From contig NZ_JACVVP010000003.1 of assembly GCF_014534745.1 (NCBI RefSeq), positions 62,001-126,000 of the forward strand: 64,000 nt of DNA, given 5' to 3'. The position numbers and the translations under genes are program-made. Shown here one piece after another: positions 8,492 through 17,777 of the stretch (position 1 is the first letter of the stretch; every line of letters starts with the position of its first letter). The notes below the pieces were generated by a model. It saw only the letters and a list, made by a program, of their open reading frames with translations, was not told the DNA's origin and made no database searches. Source of the stretch: Flammeovirga sp. EKP202 (GTDB lineage Bacteria > Bacteroidota > Bacteroidia > Cytophagales > Flammeovirgaceae).

Positions 8492-9766
8492 CTACGTTTT
8501 TTGCTTTTTCTTCTTCGCTGCAGGGAACAGGATATTATTCAAAATAAGTCTATACCCAGGTGAATTAGGATGGAGATTGAGATCCGTAGGTTCTTCACCC
8601 ACTAAATGTTGATAATCTTCAGGGTCGTGACCACCGTAAAAAGTCCAAGTTCCTTTTCCATAGGTACCATGAATATATCTTACTTCATTTGCTTCACTTG
8701 TTTCTCCCAATACAATGACATCAGACTTTACAAGGTGCTTTTTAAAAGCAGTTGTTTGTCCCATGAAACCCTTAATGTTTTGTTCGTGGTTTTGAGTAAG
8801 CATTGTTGGAATAGGATCCCATTTGGCAGAAAAAGCAAACAACTTGAAAAAGTCATTACTCTCTGTTAACCCTCTTTCATAATACTGATTGTCGATGTCA
8901 GAATATTCATATTTATAAGGATCCATGTACAGCTTGAAATTCTTGAAGGCAAAGGTCTTGTTGTAATCTAATTTTGACTGAGCATTAGGGTCAGCAGGGT
9001 CGCCATCATACATAAAATCGCAGATATCTACTCCTTCAGCAGATAAAGCAATATCATACGTATCTGTGGCAGAACACATTGCAAATAAGAAGCCTCCACC
9101 TGCGCAGAAGTCTCTGATTTTTTTAGCAACACCCAACTTCAATTGAGAAACCTTACCAAAACCATGTTTATGAGCTGACGCTTCAAATTTCTTTTGATTA
9201 TCAATGTACCATTTTTGTCGACCATACGCTCTGAAAAACTTGCCATACTGCCCAGTAAAGTCTTCATGATGAAGGTGTAGCCAATCATATTTAGGTAATA
9301 AATCTGCAATTACTTCATCGTCAAAAATAACATCATAAGGTATTTCTGCGTAGGTTAAAACGAGTGTTACGGCGTCATCCCATGGCATTTTAGAAGGGGG
9401 AGAATAAACCGCAATTTTAGGAGGAACATCCAAACGCATGATGTCCATGTTGGATTCAGGGTGTTCTATTTCTCTTTTGATCCCAACGACTTGAGCATCT
9501 GAGATAACTTCATAACTTACCCCTCTCACAATCATTTCATTTTCGAAATCCTGAGCATATTTGAACAAGAAACTTCCTCCTCTAAAATTGAGTAGCCATT
9601 CTGCTTCAACATCTTTTTGAAGTACCCAATAGGTGACTCCATATGCCTTCAAGTGATTCGTTTGGGAATGATCCATTGGCACTAGTATGTAATTCGCAAA
9701 AGCAGGTGAAACCAAGAACCAAAGTAATCCCAGCAATATAAATTTAAGTTGTTTTATCTCTTTCAT
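8492..9766 (-). CDS. Secreted Bacteroidota protein with amidotransferase-like fold (often labelled asparagine synthetase B)
   Basis: The 424-residue protein has an N-terminal signal peptide (LKFILLGLLWFLVSPAFA). Conserved sequence follows, including ILVPMDHSQTNHLKAYGVTYWVLQ and, in the middle, FCAGGGFLFAMCSATDTYD. The latter resembles the nucleophile elbow of class I glutamine amidotransferase or ThuA-like folds. Related proteins are widespread in Bacteroidota, and databases often call them asparagine synthetase B. I see neither an N-terminal nucleophile cysteine nor an ATP-pyrophosphatase domain, so that name should not be read as a function. It is probably periplasmic or exported. It heads the likely three-gene transcript with the glycosyltransferase and the sigma factor. 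Confidence 0.7.
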   Translation of the reverse strand: MKEIKQLKFILLGLLWFLVSPAFANYILVPMDHSQTNHLKAYGVTYWVLQKDVEAEWLLNFRGGSFLFKYAQDFENEMIVRGVSYEVISDAQVVGIKREIEHPESNMDIMRLDVPPKIAVYSPPSKMPWDDAVTLVLTYAEIPYDVIFDDEVIADLLPKYDWLHLHHEDFTGQYGKFFRAYGRQKWYIDNQKKFEASAHKHGFGKVSQLKLGVAKKIRDFCAGGGFLFAMCSATDTYDIALSAEGVDICDFMYDGDPADPNAQSKLDYNKTFAFKNFKLYMDPYKYEYSDIDNQYYERGLTESNDFFKLFAFSAKWDPIPTMLTQNHEQNIKGFMGQTTAFKKHLVKSDVIVLGETSEANEVRYIHGTYGKGTWTFYGGHDPEDYQHLVGEEPTDLNLHPNSPGYRLILNNILFPAAKKKKQKT

Positions 9767-10100
9767 TAAACTCTCTCTCTTCTAACTCTCAAAGTACCGT
9801 GACAAAAGATCTATAGTGATTGTTAAAGAGAAGTTTAGTAACGCACTCTTAATTCACTTTTTATGATCATTCAATTATCTGATTTTCTTTTGTTTTAATA
9901 CTCTCTCGATCGATAATGTATTAATATCATCATTGAACAATGAAAATACAATTCTTTCCTCTATTCTTCACAATTTTATACTGATTATTATGAAAGTAGA
10001 AGATGATCTATTAATTTTTGAATGTTTACGATTCAGGAAAGCTAACGATTCTTTTTTCTGTATCATGCTTAAAGGCTAACTATATAACTAATTAAAAATA
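9767..10100. other. Divergent intergenic region, AT-rich
   Basis: This 334-base gap separates a minus-strand transcript from a plus-strand one, so it should hold two promoters. I found no clear TAnnTTTG element, hairpin, repeat or open frame with coding character. Confidence 0.5.
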
Positions 10101-10937
10101 ATGATTCATGTACTTCAAATCGTTATTCTCTATTGTATGTCAATAGGAATAATGCAGGCTCAATCTATCTATTCTACTACTTCCTTGCACAAAATAGGAG
10201 CGTCTTCTTTGGGTAGAACAGATGCAAATCTATTTGTAGATGATGTTTGGTCATCGGTAAATGCTATTGCCAATATTTCAACCCTAAAGAATACCACCAT
10301 TGGAGTCAGTCATAGGCTTCCTCATCATGCTTTAGCATTATCTACTTTCAGTTTTTCTTCCATTCTACCTACTAGGAAATTTCATTTGTCAGTTTCATTT
10401 CAAAAATTTGGAGATGCTGATTTTAATGAACAATCTGTAGTTTTAGGTATTGGGAAAAAAATAGGCATTGTTCGATTAGGAGGAAGCCTAAACTTTCATC
10501 AAGTAGGAGGTGAAACGCTCAGAAGGTTGAATGCTATGACGCTTAACTTTGGGATTAATACAATACTGAGTGAATCTATCGCTCTCTCATTTCATGGGCA
10601 CAATATATTGAATGAGAGTTATGCTGTAGATGAATTACAATTGCCAATTCCTTCTGTATACAGATTTGGGATTGCCTACAAGATGGACCAATCGATTCAT
10701 CTGAGTACCCAAATCGAAAAGGAAATGGATCAACTTTTAACCTCTAGAAGTGCAATTTCATATCAATTGACGGATCTTTTTAAGATATACAGCGGAATTA
10801 CTTTTCCATCTGTCAGAATTGGAGCTGGTTCTCAATTGAGTTATAAACACTGGATCTTTGATTATGCATTTCAAGTGCATCAGGTGCTAGGGTGGACACA
10901 TGCTTTTTCTTTATCTTATGTAATTTCTAAGTCATGA
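10101..10937 (+). CDS. PorV/PorQ-like outer-membrane beta-barrel protein
   Basis: The 278-residue protein has a signal peptide ending near IGIMQAQS. Alternating hydrophobic/polar strands typical of a beta-barrel follow, such as FHLSVSFQKFGDADFNEQSVVLGIGKKIG and ALSFHGHNILNESY. The pattern and length resemble PorV/PorQ-type barrels associated with type IX secretion, but I cannot assign it to one of them. Its ATGA junction overlaps the next gene by four bases, so the two are translationally coupled. It is probably an outer-membrane protein. The confidence is for the barrel class, not a role. Confidence 0.6.
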   Translation: MIHVLQIVILYCMSIGIMQAQSIYSTTSLHKIGASSLGRTDANLFVDDVWSSVNAIANISTLKNTTIGVSHRLPHHALALSTFSFSSILPTRKFHLSVSFQKFGDADFNEQSVVLGIGKKIGIVRLGGSLNFHQVGGETLRRLNAMTLNFGINTILSESIALSFHGHNILNESYAVDELQLPIPSVYRFGIAYKMDQSIHLSTQIEKEMDQLLTSRSAISYQLTDLFKIYSGITFPSVRIGAGSQLSYKHWIFDYAFQVHQVLGWTHAFSLSYVISKS

Positions 10938-12937
10938 AAAAAAGCATTGTTATTGTACTTCTAGCATTGAAAGCCTTTGTTGTTAGTGCTCAATCAAATA
11001 ATGAAGAAATGCTATGGTTGCAAAGTATCTTTCCGAAAGATAAAATGGAGGTGCTAACTCCTAAAGAAGTGGACTATTGGTTATCATTTCATAGAAATCC
11101 TAAAAACTTGAATAAGCTTAAGGCTTGGGAATTACAGACACTATTTGGTTTGACTTATGATGAAGTGCAGTCTTTTCAAAAATATAAAGAGATGTATGGT
11201 GCTTTTGTAAGTACAAATGAGTTAAATAGAATAGAAGGGTGGAATGAATCATTGACTCGGAGAGTTAGAGCTTGTACTTACGTTTCCAATTTTAATGAAG
11301 AAGGATTGAGTCGAAAAGAGCAATTGAAAGCTCCTGATTTACATTATTCATTAAGTAATTTTGGTTTCTCTACCCCGATTTCTAAAGGGTTTCTTCAAGA
11401 CCACTATTTGGGAAGTCCCACTTATTTTCAACAAAAACTTCTTTGGTCGAAACGGAATAATTATAGTTTTGGATTGACCTTGCAGCAAGACAAAGGAGAG
11501 GTATGGGATTGGAATCCTTCAAAAAGACATTTTGGATTCGATTTTACTTCAGCTCACTTGAGCATACACAATGATGGTTTTCTTCAGCAATTACTAGTAG
11601 GAGATTTTCAGATGATCGGTGGACAAGGTTTGGTATTTGGAGGAGGTTACTTTTTGGGGAAAGGAGGTGATCCCATTTTAAATATTACCCGTGCGGTATC
11701 AGAGGGAAGGCCTTACACTTCAGTAACAGAAAGCGGTTTTTTCAGAGGAGGGCTAGTCACCATAAAACCGATGAGTAATGTGAAATTAACATTGATGGGA
11801 AGTTATAAAAACATTGACGCTTATGCTTCTGATACTACAAGGGTAATCAATAATGGTTTGCATAGAACGACCAAAGAAATTGAAAAACGAAGTCAGATTA
11901 CATTAGTAAGTGTGGGGAGTAGACTTGAGAGTAGCTTTAATACCTTAAATATCGGATGTAATTTTATTACAAGTCAGTACTCCAACTATATTGATCAAGG
12001 TGTGAGAAAAGATTCCCTTTCTGTTTTTGAAGGAAGATATGCTACAAATTTTAGTGTGGACCTGAATTATTATTGGAGAAACTTATCCTTCTTTTCTGAA
12101 GTCGCTAGTTCCAATTTTGGAGGAATGGCCTATTTATTTTCAACCTATGTTAGTTTAAAGAAAGGGTTTGACCTTGTTTTTTCATTTCGGGATTATGCAC
12201 ACAATTATGTGTCACTTTTTGGTAATGCACTTTCAGAAAGTACAAATACTACAAATGAAGAAGGCTTTTATGTGGGTTTTAAATGGAAAAAAGGCAAAAA
12301 GTTCTTACTAGAAGGGTACATTGATTTATACTCTTTTCCTTTTCCTACTTACAGAAATGATGTGGGTATTGAAGGGGTTGAATTTAGAGGAAGAAGTAAA
12401 TTGAAATTGAAAAATAACACTTCCTTATTTCTTAATTTTTCAACATTTGAAAGAGGGAAATATATTACAAAAGAAGACTATTTTAAGTCCTCTCTCATTC
12501 AAGAAATTAGTCAAAAACTAACTCTAGGGGCAATTATTGAAGATCATCACCTTACCTTAAAACCTCAAATACAATTTCATTTTTATCAAGGTGAAGAGGA
12601 CAGTTTTGGATATTTACTTGCTCAGGACTTGAGTGCACAACTTTTTGATAATCTTAAATTAGATACTCGTATTGCATATTTTTCTACGGATGACTATAAC
12701 TCAAGGCTGTATAGTTATGAAAAAAATCTACAATATGTATTTTCATACCCGCCTTACTATGGAAAGGGATGGAAAAATTATTTACTCTTAAAATACAGAT
12801 TATCTAAAAAACTTCGTGTGATTGCTCGATGGTCTTATACTTTTTATCATGATCGAGATGTGATAGGGAGTGGTTGGGATGAAGTAGAAGGAAATGCTAG
12901 GCATGATTTGGCTTTCCAATTGAAAGTAAATTTATAA
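10934..12937 (+). CDS. Outer-membrane barrel with N-terminal helix-hairpin-helix segment
   Basis: The protein has 667 residues and a signal peptide (MKKSIVIVLLALKAFVVSAQ). Residues about 40-120 carry helix-hairpin-helix-like sequence (LNKLKAWELQTLFGLTYDEVQSFQKYK and later LNRIEGW), reminiscent of ComEA-type HhH motifs. The remaining 500 or so residues are beta-strand rich with frequent aromatic girdles, as in an outer-membrane barrel. Such HhH-plus-barrel proteins are common and uncharacterised in Bacteroidota. DNA binding is not implied, because the HhH would lie in the periplasm. The start overlaps the upstream barrel gene (ATGA). A bidirectional terminator follows at once. Confidence 0.65.
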   Translation: MKKSIVIVLLALKAFVVSAQSNNEEMLWLQSIFPKDKMEVLTPKEVDYWLSFHRNPKNLNKLKAWELQTLFGLTYDEVQSFQKYKEMYGAFVSTNELNRIEGWNESLTRRVRACTYVSNFNEEGLSRKEQLKAPDLHYSLSNFGFSTPISKGFLQDHYLGSPTYFQQKLLWSKRNNYSFGLTLQQDKGEVWDWNPSKRHFGFDFTSAHLSIHNDGFLQQLLVGDFQMIGGQGLVFGGGYFLGKGGDPILNITRAVSEGRPYTSVTESGFFRGGLVTIKPMSNVKLTLMGSYKNIDAYASDTTRVINNGLHRTTKEIEKRSQITLVSVGSRLESSFNTLNIGCNFITSQYSNYIDQGVRKDSLSVFEGRYATNFSVDLNYYWRNLSFFSEVASSNFGGMAYLFSTYVSLKKGFDLVFSFRDYAHNYVSLFGNALSESTNTTNEEGFYVGFKWKKGKKFLLEGYIDLYSFPFPTYRNDVGIEGVEFRGRSKLKLKNNTSLFLNFSTFERGKYITKEDYFKSSLIQEISQKLTLGAIIEDHHLTLKPQIQFHFYQGEEDSFGYLLAQDLSAQLFDNLKLDTRIAYFSTDDYNSRLYSYEKNLQYVFSYPPYYGKGWKNYLLLKYRLSKKLRVIARWSYTFYHDRDVIGSGWDEVEGNARHDLAFQLKVNL

Positions 12938-12947
12938 AGGCAATAAA

Positions 12948-12980
12948 AAAGCGATTTTAGGTTAATCCTAAAATCGCTTT
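12948..12980. terminator. Bidirectional terminator between the barrel operon and accA
   Basis: Arms aaagcgattttagg (12948-12961) and cctaaaatcgcttt (12967-12980) are perfect. There is an A-run on the left and a T-rich flank on the right, so it can serve both converging genes. Confidence 0.85.
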
Positions 12981-13005
12981 TATTTATTCAAATAATCAAA
13001 AAAGA

Positions 13006-13965
13006 TTATTCTTGGAAAACACCCATCGTAGAGAATTTCTCAATTCTGTTGTTCTTAAGTGTTAGTGTGTCTAATTTTTCTAATTCAGCAGTTTCTGCTA
13101 AAATAGTATCTTTCATGATTTTGAACATTTCTTGAGGGTTAGTGTGTGCACCGCCAAGAGGTTCAGGAATAATCTTGTCGATTAATCCGAAAGATTCCAT
13201 ATCTTTTGCTGTTAGTTTTAAAGCTTCAGCTGCTTGCTCTTTGTAATCCCAGCTTCTCCAAAGAATTGAAGAACAAGATTCAGGAGAGATTACAGAGTAC
13301 CAAGTGTTTTCAAGCATCATTACTGAATCACCGATAGCAATACCTAAAGCACCACCAGAAGCACCTTCACCAATTACAATACAAATTACAGGAACTGTCA
13401 ATTTGAACATTTCCTTTAAGTTTCTTGCAATTGCTTCCGCTTGACCTCTTTCTTCTGCTTCTAGACCAGGGAATGCACCCGGAGTATCAATAAAAGTAAC
13501 AACGGGCTTTTTGAATTTCTCTGCAAGTTTCATCAAGCGAAGTGCTTTTCTGTAACCTTCAGGATTAGCCATACCAAAGTTTCTCATTTGGCGTTGTTTT
13601 GTATTTCTACCTTTTTGCTGACCGATCAACATAAAAGTTTTTCCGTCGATAGTACCAAAACCACCTACCATTGCTTTGTCATCTCCAAAGGCTCTATCAC
13701 CATGAAGTTCCACAAAGTCATCTGTGATTTGATAGATATAGTCTAGCGTGTAGGGTCTGTCAGCATGACGAGAAAGTTGTACTCTTTGCCAGCGTGTTAG
13801 GTTTTCAAAAGTACTTTTTTTAAGCTCTACGATTTTATGTTCAAGCTCTTCTATAGCTGTACTTACATCTACATTATTTTTAGATGCAAGATCTCTCATG
13901 TCTTCAAGTTTCGCCTCAAGCTCAGCGATAGGCTTTTCGAAATCTAGCAGTGTATTCTGATCCAT
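13006..13965 (-). CDS. accA: Acetyl-CoA carboxylase carboxyltransferase subunit alpha
   Basis: AccA, with AccD, transfers the carboxyl group from biotin to acetyl-CoA to make malonyl-CoA for fatty acid synthesis. The 319-residue protein starts with the helical segment [22 protein letters not shown]. It contains the family sequence [22 protein letters not shown], then GHRNxQ-like [31 protein letters not shown], and [12 protein letters not shown], which forms the crotonase-fold oxyanion region. It is cytoplasmic. It stands alone on the minus strand, and no accD is adjacent. Confidence 0.97.
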   Translation of the reverse strand: MDQNTLLDFEKPIAELEAKLEDMRDLASKNNVDVSTAIEELEHKIVELKKSTFENLTRWQRVQLSRHADRPYTLDYIYQITDDFVELHGDRAFGDDKAMVGGFGTIDGKTFMLIGQQKGRNTKQRQMRNFGMANPEGYRKALRLMKLAEKFKKPVVTFIDTPGAFPGLEAEERGQAEAIARNLKEMFKLTVPVICIVIGEGASGGALGIAIGDSVMMLENTWYSVISPESCSSILWRSWDYKEQAAEALKLTAKDMESFGLIDKIIPEPLGGAHTNPQEMFKIMKDTILAETAELEKLDTLTLKNNRIEKFSTMGVFQE

Positions 13966-14111
13966 TGCTGCGAAAAATATGATGTTTAATATTCTTTAAA
14001 AATCACTCAATGAATGATTTATTAAAAGATTGAATTCTAAAATAATACTATTCAGAAAGCAAACATACGCAATAAAAACTTTATTGGAACAAGAAAACCG
14101 TTAAATGATAT

Positions 14112-14144
14112 AAAAAAAGCCTCTTCCATAAAAGGAAGAGGCTT
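14112..14144 (-). terminator. Terminator of the Na/Pi cotransporter gene
   Basis: Arms aagcctcttcc (14117-14127) and ggaagaggctt (14134-14144) form the stem. The A-run starting at 14112 gives the U-run on the minus strand. Confidence 0.85.
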
Positions 14145-14168
14145 AATATGAGTGAGTTATAATTCTTT

Positions 14169-15863
14169 TTATTCTTCTTCTCCTGCAAAAGCTTCAGAAA
14201 TATTTAGGATGTGATCCCCGATTCTTTCCATAGAAGCAAGAAGGTCATTATAAGCTAAAATCTCACCTGTAGAAACGCCATCAGCATTGATTTCTGAACG
14301 GTTAAGGTGTTTCTTACGTAATTCTTTTCTTTTCTGATTGACCGCTTTTTCTGCACTTTGTGCAGCTTCTAAATTCACTTTATCCGCTTCGATATTGGAT
14401 AACATGATTCCGAAAGCATTATCAACTACATTTAAGAACTCAGTTAAATCTGTTTGTTGGTCAGTAGTTAACCAAATTTTCTCTTCGTATCTTTTCTCAA
14501 TTGTAAAGGTCATGCCTTTGAAGATATCGCCAATTCTCTCAATTTCATGAGCGGCACGCATTAAGCTTTTTACTTCATCAATTTGAGAAGATGAAAGTAG
14601 TTGATCTCTTGAGATTTTAGATAAGAAGTCCGAAACCTCTTGTTCCATTCTATCTGAATTCTCTTCAACTTTACGAAGTTTTGAGATATAACCCTTTCTT
14701 TCTTTTTTATTTTCTTTGCCAGAACTGAATAAGTTTTTGGCAGTTGTTGTCTGTTTAGAGATGATTTGAGCAAAACGTTTGATTTCGTTTCTAGCTTGCT
14801 CAACACCCGCTTCATTGGCAATTGGTCTGCCGTCAGAAATAAACTCAAGGCTGTATTCGTCTTGATCTTCTGTTTCTGGTACCATTTTCACTACAACATT
14901 CTTGATTGCATTAACAAAGAATATCATGATTGAAGTGTTGAGGATATTGAAAGTTGTATGGAAGATCGATAATGCAATAGGTACCGCAGTTGGGTCTTTA
15001 GTTGGGTCTCCAAATTCCGTGTAGCCATTCATAAAGAAAATAACTCCTTTAAGGAATAATGGGTAAACTAAAAGCATCCAAATTACACCTGTAACATTGA
15101 AAATAAGGTGAGCACGAGCTGATCTTTTAGCGTTTGTATTACCAACAACTGCAGCAAGGTTAGCAGTGATTGTAGTACCGATGTTTTCACCTAACACCAT
15201 TGCAGCTGCAATTTCAAATGGAATAACACCTTGATTACAAAGTACAAGCGTTAATGCCATTGCGGCACTTGATGATTGTACTACGATTGTAATTAAAGTA
15301 CCAATGATAACAAATGCTGCTGGTGCAAATATTCCTAAGTTTTGGAAAGTCTCTAAGAACGATAATTGCTCAGCACTAAATGATGGTACAGCTTCTTTAA
15401 GCATCTGTAAACCAATAAATAATACCGCAAATCCAATTAAAGTATTACCCCAATCTTTTGTTCTTTTAGAACCAGAAAACATCATTGGGAATGCAATAGC
15501 AATGATAGGCAATGCTAGCTTTGACATTTTCACTTTAAAGCCTAATATTGAGATGATCCAAGCGGTAACAGTAGTACCAACGTTGGCTCCCATAATTACG
15601 CCAATAGACTGAGTGAGGGAAAGCAATCCTGCATTTACGAAACTAACTACCATTACTGTAGTTGCCGAAGAGGATTGAATGATAGTAGTAATTAAGAATC
15701 CTGTAAAAACACCCGCAAATTTATTGGAGGTCATCGCTGAAAGAATATTTCTCATCTTATCTCCCGCAACGTTTTGGATACCTTCACTCATCACTTTCAT
15801 CCCGTAGATGAATAAGCCGAGTGCTCCTACAAGCTTTAGAAACTCAAAAATTCCAAATTCCAT
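14169..15863 (-). CDS. Na+/phosphate cotransporter family protein with PhoU-like tail
   Basis: The protein has 564 residues. The N-terminal two thirds are membrane-spanning and carry the duplicated QSSS signature of type II Na/Pi cotransporters (IIQSSSATTVMVVSFVNAG and VVQSSSAAMALTLVL). The GANVGTT and GENIGTT repeats are also present. The C-terminal 200 or so residues are helical and PhoU-like (LMRAAHEIERIGDI and LLASMERIGDHILNISEAF). It should move phosphate with sodium across the inner membrane, with the PhoU-like part sensing or gating. It is monocistronic with its own terminator. Confidence 0.93.
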   Translation of the reverse strand: MEFGIFEFLKLVGALGLFIYGMKVMSEGIQNVAGDKMRNILSAMTSNKFAGVFTGFLITTIIQSSSATTVMVVSFVNAGLLSLTQSIGVIMGANVGTTVTAWIISILGFKVKMSKLALPIIAIAFPMMFSGSKRTKDWGNTLIGFAVLFIGLQMLKEAVPSFSAEQLSFLETFQNLGIFAPAAFVIIGTLITIVVQSSSAAMALTLVLCNQGVIPFEIAAAMVLGENIGTTITANLAAVVGNTNAKRSARAHLIFNVTGVIWMLLVYPLFLKGVIFFMNGYTEFGDPTKDPTAVPIALSIFHTTFNILNTSIMIFFVNAIKNVVVKMVPETEDQDEYSLEFISDGRPIANEAGVEQARNEIKRFAQIISKQTTTAKNLFSSGKENKKERKGYISKLRKVEENSDRMEQEVSDFLSKISRDQLLSSSQIDEVKSLMRAAHEIERIGDIFKGMTFTIEKRYEEKIWLTTDQQTDLTEFLNVVDNAFGIMLSNIEADKVNLEAAQSAEKAVNQKRKELRKKHLNRSEINADGVSTGEILAYNDLLASMERIGDHILNISEAFAGEEE

Positions 15864-16147
15864 ATCTAATGTAAATACAACAAAATCAAAACCCTGATAA
15901 AAGAGCAGGGATTAGAGATCGCAAAGTAACTCAATTCCTAATTATTCTTTGATAAGATCTGCTTAAATTAATAATTTGTTAATCTAACCAGATTATAATA
16001 AAGAATGAGTATTCTTATTTTAGAAGTTTATTAAAAATTATTGAAAGCAAGATTGTTATTTTCAACTAGTGAAAGTATTGATCTCTTTTTCGGTGCAATA
16101 ATCTTACTTTACTTTTAATAATCATAATAATACTTCTAATTGTTGAC

Positions 16148-17050
16148 CTAGAAATAAATATTATTAGCAACTCGGAAGGTATTTGCATGTGCTTCGATGA
16201 TTGTGCTCAACTTTTTTGAATAGCCGCCGCCCATACTTGTGACCACTGGTATACTATTTTCATAGCACTTATGATAGACCATTTCATCTCTAGTCTTACA
16301 ACCTTGAATGGTCATACCTAGTTTTCCTAGTTTGTCAGTGTTCAAAATATCAACTCCAGAAAGGAAAAATACGAATTGGGGTTGTAGTGTTTCAAAAAGT
16401 TTTTCCAATTGAGGTTTTAAAATAGAAAGATAGGTGGCGTCGTCCATTTCATCTTCTAAAGGAATATCCAAATCAGAAACTTCTTTTTTCATTGGATAGT
16501 TATTGGCACCGTGCATGCTGAAAGTGAAAACTTCTGGAGTATTTTGGAAAATTTCTGCGGTACCATTGCCTTGATGAACATCTAAATCCAGAATCAGAAT
16601 TCTCTCATACCCTTTTTTTCGGATAAGGTAATTCGCTGCTACTCCAAAATCATTGAGTATACAGAACCCTTCTCCATGTTCTGAATAAGCATGATGTGTA
16701 CCACCGGCAATATTCATCGCCACTCCATATTTTAAAGCATACTCTACACAGTCAATGGTTCCTTGTGTAATAATGAGTTCTCTTAAAATAAGGTCATCTG
16801 ACATTGGGAGACCTATTTTGCGTGCCTCATGGTAGGTCAGTGTTTGGTGCTTTAATTTTTGCCAATATTCCAAAGTGTGCGTAGTAAGAATATCTTCTTC
16901 TTTCACTGGGTTGGGAGCAAAAAGATTTTCTTCTGTAATAGTTCCCTCAAACAGAAGTTGTTCCATCAATAAAGGGTATTTATCCATTGGAAAGCGATGC
17001 CCTTCTTCTACAGGGTGTCCGTATCTTGGATGATAAGCGACTTTTAGCAT
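16148..17050 (-). CDS. Histone deacetylase family protein (acetylpolyamine/acetoin-type amidohydrolase)
   Basis: This is a zinc-dependent amidohydrolase of the arginase/deacetylase superfamily, 300 residues from the ATG at 17050. It has the active-site GGTHHAY pair of histidines, the metal-binding ILDLDVHQGNGTAEIF and the later SMGGGYSKK. I prefer the start MLKVAYHPRYGHPVEEGHRFP, which is the usual beginning of the family. A frame from 17086 would only add residues inside the upstream gene. That ATG shares its A with the TAA stop of the upstream CoA-binding gene (TAATG), so the two are translationally coupled. The real substrate is unknown; bacterial members act on acetylated polyamines, acetoin-related or other small molecules. 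Confidence 0.88.
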   Translation of the reverse strand: MLKVAYHPRYGHPVEEGHRFPMDKYPLLMEQLLFEGTITEENLFAPNPVKEEDILTTHTLEYWQKLKHQTLTYHEARKIGLPMSDDLILRELIITQGTIDCVEYALKYGVAMNIAGGTHHAYSEHGEGFCILNDFGVAANYLIRKKGYERILILDLDVHQGNGTAEIFQNTPEVFTFSMHGANNYPMKKEVSDLDIPLEDEMDDATYLSILKPQLEKLFETLQPQFVFFLSGVDILNTDKLGKLGMTIQGCKTRDEMVYHKCYENSIPVVTSMGGGYSKKLSTIIEAHANTFRVANNIYF

Positions 17051-17412
17051 TAGTAAGTTTGTGAGGATAACATGACTAGGGTACAAGCTTCTTCGGTGAA
17101 GATTCCAGCTTTCGCGGCTTTTTTGTAAAAAACAGGGTTTTCAGTCCCTGGATTGAAAATAATTCTTTTAGGTTTTAAAGAAATGATGTAGTCCATCCAT
17201 TCCTCTTGCCTTTGGGGTCCGACATACATCGTAACAGTGTCAACATCATCAATTGCAGGTTTATCATTAATGATATCAATACCATCACCTACTTTTCCTT
17301 TTTTAATTCCTAATGGAATGATGGGATGACCTTTTTGAGTTAGTCTTTCTGCTGCAAAAAATGCATACCTTGAAGGATTGGGTGTGGCACCTATAATGAC
17401 CGTTTTTTTCAT
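17050..17412 (-). CDS. CoA-binding domain protein (YccU-like)
   Basis: This is a small cytoplasmic protein of 120 residues. It is a single Rossmann-like CoA-binding domain: MKKTVIIGATPNPSRYAFFAAERLTQKGHPIIPLG at the N-terminus and IIFNPGTENP near the end. The start at 17412 fits the family better than the frame from 17436, which adds eight unrelated residues. Its stop overlaps the start of the deacetylase-family gene by one base. The pairing of a CoA-binding protein with a deacylase-type enzyme suggests a link to acyl-CoA or protein acylation status, but that is inference. Confidence 0.88.
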   Translation of the reverse strand: MKKTVIIGATPNPSRYAFFAAERLTQKGHPIIPLGIKKGKVGDGIDIINDKPAIDDVDTVTMYVGPQRQEEWMDYIISLKPKRIIFNPGTENPVFYKKAAKAGIFTEEACTLVMLSSQTY

Positions 17413-17777
17413 AAAGTGTTGGAATGTTATATTCAAATAATGCCGTAAAAATAGGCATTTCTTTCGTTTTAAATCTTAGAATATAACAAGAAGTAGGTGG
17501 TAACTGTTTGATTATTCCGTGGTTTTAGTGAACTTTGTAATCGTAAAATTATTAAGCAAACTGTGTCTTAAATATTCACTTTAATACCATGTAGTAAATA
17601 ATAATAGAACGATTCTTTTCATTGACTCTGAAAGAGAAGAACTATTTATTGTAATTGGTAAAAACAATACTCAATTTTCAAATTAATATTGACGTTGCTT
17701 ATTCGTTCTTATGATTGAATTGTAATTATTGGTGTAAAACAAACTATGTGAGACGCACTTTTTTCAAACTATATCTT
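17413..17777. other. Divergent intergenic region
   Basis: This 365-base AT-rich gap lies between a minus-strand and a plus-strand transcript. The only structure I see is a short hairpin, aatgcc/ggcatt at about 17440-17460, in the leader of the CoA-binding gene. No coding frame is convincing. Confidence 0.45.

Noticed and set aside
8492-9766. Asparagine synthetase B
   Set aside because: The protein has a signal peptide and lacks both the N-terminal nucleophile cysteine and the ATP-binding synthetase domain. The name is a database habit.
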